Source of the DNA: Sulfuricella sp.
GTDB taxonomy: Bacteria; Pseudomonadota; Gammaproteobacteria; Burkholderiales; Sulfuricellaceae
Direction of reading: 5' to 3'
Length of the DNA stretch: 64,000 nucleotides
Assembly (NCBI GenBank): GCA_023266195.1
Contig: JAHFRP010000006.1
Location: forward strand, 62,001-126,000
Part shown: positions 60,991 to 64,000 of the stretch, one piece after another
Numbering within the stretch: the stretch's first letter is position 1
Layout of the letters: each line of letters begins with the position of its first letter
Program-made: the position numbers and the translations under genes
The notes under the pieces: model-generated
Seen by the model: the letters and a program-made list of their open reading frames with translations, nothing else
Databases searched by the model: none
Told to the model about the DNA's origin: nothing

Positions 60991-61299
60991 ACAAGCCCCC
61001 CATATTCCGGGTCAAGCCCTCAGGGCACAAGTTTAAGCCCTCGATCACCCCGAAAGGCGCTGTAATTTAGTGCCCCGATACGCCGAAGTGGTAGGATTTT
61101 GCTGCGAAACGAAATCCAAAAACCATTTCGAGGCCAGCCCGGATTGAAGAATAACGAAATTTTCTGTTTCGCGGATTCTGAGCCCCCCCCCAGCCCTCCC
61201 ACGTCAAAACCTGACCCCTTTCCCCGGCGACGCCTTGTAACAGCCGTCTTCGTTTGCTATACATAAACATAGAGGGAAGTCCCGGCGGGATAAACGCTA

Positions 61300-61461
61300 G
61301 GAGCCTGTCGGACTTAAAGGAAATCGGCTGCAAATCCGCCTGGCCGGTCCATATTTCGCCGCTTTTTTGGTCAATAGAATGACTATTGACCTGCAAAACC
61401 GGCAAAATCTGTCCTCGCCCAGCCGAATTTTCGCTTCGATTCTTCAAGTCCGACAGGCTCC
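61300..61461. mobile_element. 162-bp foldback/MITE-like element, copy D
   Basis: Same orientation as copy A and nearly identical to it (C/T change in CGCTTTCTTGG, plus one end base). Flanked by CTAG on both sides. It lies 38 bases upstream of the coxB start. It is inverted relative to copy C, so C and D bracket the 51.6-61.5 kb signalling region. Confidence 0.85.
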
Positions 61462-61499
61462 TAGAAGCCGCCGTTCTTCAACACCGAGGAGGAACGCGC

Positions 61500-62666
61500 A
61501 TGTCGGTTGGGCGGGCGACGTCGATACTGCTGGGGGGGCTGGCCGTTTTCGGCCCGGCGCCGGCACAGGCCACGCTGACCTGGAACCTGCCGACGCCCGC
61601 CACGCCACTCGCCCTCGATACCCTGCACGTTCACAACACCTTCATGGCGATCACCCTGGCGATTTTCTTCGTGGTGTTCGCCATCATGATCTACTCCATC
61701 GTCAACCACCGCAAAAGCCGGAATCACGCGCCGGCTTCCTTCACCGGGCCGGGCACGGCGGCGCAGATTTTCTGGACGCTGATCCCGTTTTTTATCCTGG
61801 TGTTCATCGATTTCATCGTGATGGGCATTCCCGCCTACCACAGCGTGGTCGTGATGCAGGACACCCGCACCGACGCCGACATGGTGGTCAAGGTCACCGG
61901 CAGCCAGTGGAAATGGCAGTACGAATATCCCGAGGAAGGGATCAAGTTCGTCAGCTCGCTGGCGACGCCGCAGGCCCAGCTCGATGGCCAGGCGGCAAAG
62001 GGCGAGCATTACCTGCGCGAAGTGGACAATCCGCTGGTGCTGCCGGTGGGCAAGAAGGTGCGCATCCTGCTCACTTCGACCGATGTCATCCACACCTGGT
62101 GGGTGCCGCAGTTCGGCACCAAGCGCGACGCCATTCCCGGCTTCATCCGCGAAACCTGGGCGACGATCGTGCAGCCCGGCATCTACCGCGGCCAGTGCGC
62201 CGAACTGTGCGGCAAGGGCCACGGTTTCATGCCGGTAGTGGTGCAGGCGGTGACGGAGCCGGAGTACCGGCAGTGGGTGGCGCAGAAGAAAGCCGAGCAG
62301 GCCGCGCAGGCCGCCGGCGCGCAGCGGACCTGGCCCCGCGACGAGCTGATGAAGCACGGCCAGGAAATTTACGGAAAGATCTGCATCGTCTGCCACCAGC
62401 CCAACGGCCAGGGCATACCCGGCACTTTCCCCGCCCTCGCCGGCAGCAAGCTGGTCAACGGCCCGTTCCTCGATGCCGCCGGGCGGCTGGTGAAGGACGG
62501 CCACCTCGACCGGGTGATGAACGGCAAGCCGGGGACGGCGATGCAGGCGTTCAAGGCCACGCTGTCGGACAGCGACATCGCGGCGGTGGTGACTTTCGAG
62601 CGCAATTCTTTCGGCAACAAGATGGGCGATATGGTGCAGCCGGCGCAGGTGAAGGCGCTGCGGTGA
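61500..62666 (+). CDS. coxB: Cytochrome c oxidase subunit II with C-terminal cytochrome c (caa3-type)
   Basis: 388 residues. A signal-like N terminus (SILLGGLAVFGPAPAQA) and two membrane helices (NTFMAITLAIFFVVFAIMI; IFWTLIPFFILVFIDFIVM) precede the periplasmic CuA domain: SQWKWQYEYP, VIHTWWVPQFG and GQCAELCGKGHGFM, containing the copper ligands. A C-terminal cytochrome c domain carries ICIVCHQ (CxxCH). This fusion defines caa3 oxidases, which accept electrons directly from cytochrome c. ATG 61500 is preceded by GAGGAGGAA. An open frame continues upstream into repeat copy D but is not needed. Confidence 0.95.
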   Translation: MSVGRATSILLGGLAVFGPAPAQATLTWNLPTPATPLALDTLHVHNTFMAITLAIFFVVFAIMIYSIVNHRKSRNHAPASFTGPGTAAQIFWTLIPFFILVFIDFIVMGIPAYHSVVVMQDTRTDADMVVKVTGSQWKWQYEYPEEGIKFVSSLATPQAQLDGQAAKGEHYLREVDNPLVLPVGKKVRILLTSTDVIHTWWVPQFGTKRDAIPGFIRETWATIVQPGIYRGQCAELCGKGHGFMPVVVQAVTEPEYRQWVAQKKAEQAAQAAGAQRTWPRDELMKHGQEIYGKICIVCHQPNGQGIPGTFPALAGSKLVNGPFLDAAGRLVKDGHLDRVMNGKPGTAMQAFKATLSDSDIAAVVTFERNSFGNKMGDMVQPAQVKALR

Positions 62667-62729
62667 ATATGGATGCGCCCATAGGAGGCATTCATAGTGA
62701 ATAACGGGGATGAGGCAGGGCTGACCGCC

Positions 62730-62828
62730 TCCCCCTTTGAAAAAGGGGGATTGAGGGGGATTTAACGGTGGTGGTCATTTGGTCACTTCTTTAAATCCCC
62801 CCTAGCCCCCCCTTTTTCAAAGGGGGGA
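62730..62828. repeat. C-run/G-run repeat R4 between coxB and ctaD
   Basis: CCCCCTTTGAAAAAGGGGGA and CCCCCCCTTTTTCAAAGGGG flank a variable centre, as in R3 at 42124. It fills most of the 234-base gap inside the oxidase operon; no gene is seen. Confidence 0.8.
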
Positions 62829-62900
62829 TACCCAGATTTTAGATTGACTGGCTACTAGCCTTCCCCTTAAAGGGGAGGCCCAAAAATGGAGATACAAACG

Positions 62901-64000
62901 ATGACAACCGCTGAACTGGCGCTTCACGGCAGCCACCACGCCCCGCCCAAAGGCCTGATGCGCTGGCTGACGACCACCAACCACAAGGACATCGGCACGA
63001 TGTACCTGGTGTTTTCGCTGGTGATGTTCTTCATCGGCGGAATCATGATCCTGCTGGTGCGGGCGGAGCTGTTCCAGCCCGGCATGCAGATCATGCGGCC
63101 GGAGCTGTTCAACCAGCTGATCGGGGTGCATGCGCTGGTGATGATTTTCATGGCGCTGATGCCGGCCGCGACCGGCTTCGCCAACTGGATGATCCCGCTC
63201 ATGATCGGCGCGCCGGACATGGCGCTGCCGCGGCTCAACAACTGGAGCTTCTGGCTGCTGCCGCCGGCGGCGGCGCTGCTGCTGATGCCGTTCGCGCTGG
63301 CCCTGTTCGGCGTCGGCAGCGGCGCCATCGCCACCGGCTGGACGTTTTACGCGCCGCTGTCGGTGCAGGACGGCATGGGGCTCGACTTCGCCATCCTGGC
63401 GATCCACCTGCTCGGAGTTTCGTCGGTGATGGGGTCGATCAACATCATCGTTACCATCTTCAACCTGCGCGCTCCCGGCATGACCTTCATGAAGCTGCCG
63501 CTGTTCGCGTGGGGCTGGCTGATCACGGCATTCATGCTGGTGGCGGCGATCCCGGTGCTGGCCGGGGCGGTGACCATGCTGCTCACCGACCGCCATTTCG
63601 GCACCCATTTCTTCAATGCCGGCGGCGGCGGCGACCCGATCCTGTTCCAGCACCTGTTCTGGTTCTTCGGCCATCCCGAGGTCTATATCGTGCTGTTCCC
63701 GGTATGGGGCATGACCCCCCACATCCTCTCCGCCTTCGCGCGCAAGCCGGTCTACGGCTACCGGGCGCAGGTCTATGCCTTCTGGGTGATCGGCGTCCTG
63801 TCGGTGGCCGTATGGGGCCATCACATCATGACTTCCGGCATGTCCACCGGCGCGCTCTTGTATTTCATGTACAGCACCATGTCGATTTCCCTGCCGCTGT
63901 CGGTGCTGTTTTTCTGCTGGATCGCCACCCTCTGGCGCGGCGCGATGACCTTCGAGGCGCCCATGCTGTTCGCGCTGGGCATGATCGTGCTGTTCGGCAT
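62901..64000 (+). CDS. ctaD: Cytochrome c oxidase subunit I, partial (runs off the window)
   Basis: The frame is open from ATG 62901 (or the in-frame ATG 62886) to the window end, covering about 366 residues. It is the haem-copper catalytic subunit: N-terminal LMRWLTTTNHKDIGTMYL, low-spin haem ligand region IGVHALVMIFMALMPAATGF, and the CuB/Tyr helix LFQHLFWFFGHPEVYIVLFP. The HPEVY motif indicates the classic A-type oxidase with the K-channel. It follows coxB after repeat R4. GGAG lies about 10 bases before ATG 62901. The C-terminal third is outside the window. Confidence 0.95.
   Translation, partial: MTTAELALHGSHHAPPKGLMRWLTTTNHKDIGTMYLVFSLVMFFIGGIMILLVRAELFQPGMQIMRPELFNQLIGVHALVMIFMALMPAATGFANWMIPLMIGAPDMALPRLNNWSFWLLPPAAALLLMPFALALFGVGSGAIATGWTFYAPLSVQDGMGLDFAILAIHLLGVSSVMGSINIIVTIFNLRAPGMTFMKLPLFAWGWLITAFMLVAAIPVLAGAVTMLLTDRHFGTHFFNAGGGGDPILFQHLFWFFGHPEVYIVLFPVWGMTPHILSAFARKPVYGYRAQVYAFWVIGVLSVAVWGHHIMTSGMSTGALLYFMYSTMSISLPLSVLFFCWIATLWRGAMTFEAPMLFALGMIVLFG

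Noticed and set aside
61386-61499. Repeat-derived N-terminal extension of CoxB
   Set aside because: A strong ribosome-binding site and a signal-like N terminus fix the start at 61500.

Overview
The window is GC-rich, densely coded chromosomal DNA. Its gene content suggests a Gram-negative, aerobic, probably chemolithotrophic betaproteobacterium, perhaps a sulfur- or iron-oxidising member of the Nitrosomonadales. The support is a TauE/SafE exporter, a SulP anion transporter, a DsrC-family protein, a gamma-class carbonic anhydrase, a caa3-type oxidase and abundant short palindromic repeats. The taxonomic call is inference. I see no rRNA, tRNA, CRISPR array, complete IS element or prophage.

Layout. 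0-5.6 kb: a sigma-54 two-component system on the minus strand, divergent from a sigma-54-type promoter, two tiny genes, a TauE/SafE permease and a carbonic anhydrase. 5.8-13.6 kb: a MarR gene with its own promoter/operator, then a six-gene energy-converting-hydrogenase-related (Ehr) complex whose large subunit lacks the NiFe-binding cysteines. 13.7-19.2 kb: TonB receptor, periplasmic binding protein and GGDEF-EAL enzyme, bracketed by inverted copies of a 162-bp foldback element. 19.3-22.8 kb: cobalamin genes (btuF, cbiB), a GyrI-like protein, a CDP-alcohol phosphatidyltransferase and a lipoprotein. 22.9-30.5 kb: MCP, UMF1-type MFS transporter, HDOD protein, a second tiny gene translationally coupled to a SulP transporter, Pal, a DsrC-like protein without its terminal cysteine, MarR and a DUF3330-like protein. 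30.6-32.3 kb: three small envelope genes. 32.4-42.9 kb: an MdtABC/NodT-type RND efflux operon with C-run/G-run repeats in several spacers and a divergent MarR gene under a palindromic operator. 42.9-44.6 kb: cytochrome b561 and two YceI proteins. 44.9-52.6 kb: signalling genes (CheB/CheR/PAS hybrid, NarX-type kinase and LuxR regulator, HisKA_2 kinase and ANTAR regulator). 52.8-60.9 kb: a c-di-GMP and sigma-54 region (degenerate EAL, VpsR-like sigma-54 activator, two sigma-54 promoters, a family of small membrane proteins, PAS-GGDEF, HPt-HD-GYP). 61.5-64 kb: caa3 oxidase subunit II and the start of subunit I, which runs off the window.

How the parts may work together. Signal transduction dominates: two sigma-54 activators sit next to three good -24/-12 promoters, and at least four c-di-GMP or HDOD-type proteins are present. 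The most novel-looking part is 54.5-58.8 kb. There a VpsR-like activator precedes two similar sigma-54 promoters. Each drives a small one-helix membrane protein with the same C-terminal signature (C-x12-CR, then QKLLV-x-LAL-x-RV-x-P), and one of the two transcripts also carries a diguanylate cyclase. A second unusual theme is a tiny-protein family (AMA-x-ADAGD-x-D-x-VK core) placed just upstream of two unrelated anion transporters. A third is a 162-bp foldback repeat present four times, one copy of which supplies the only start codon for a TonB receptor.
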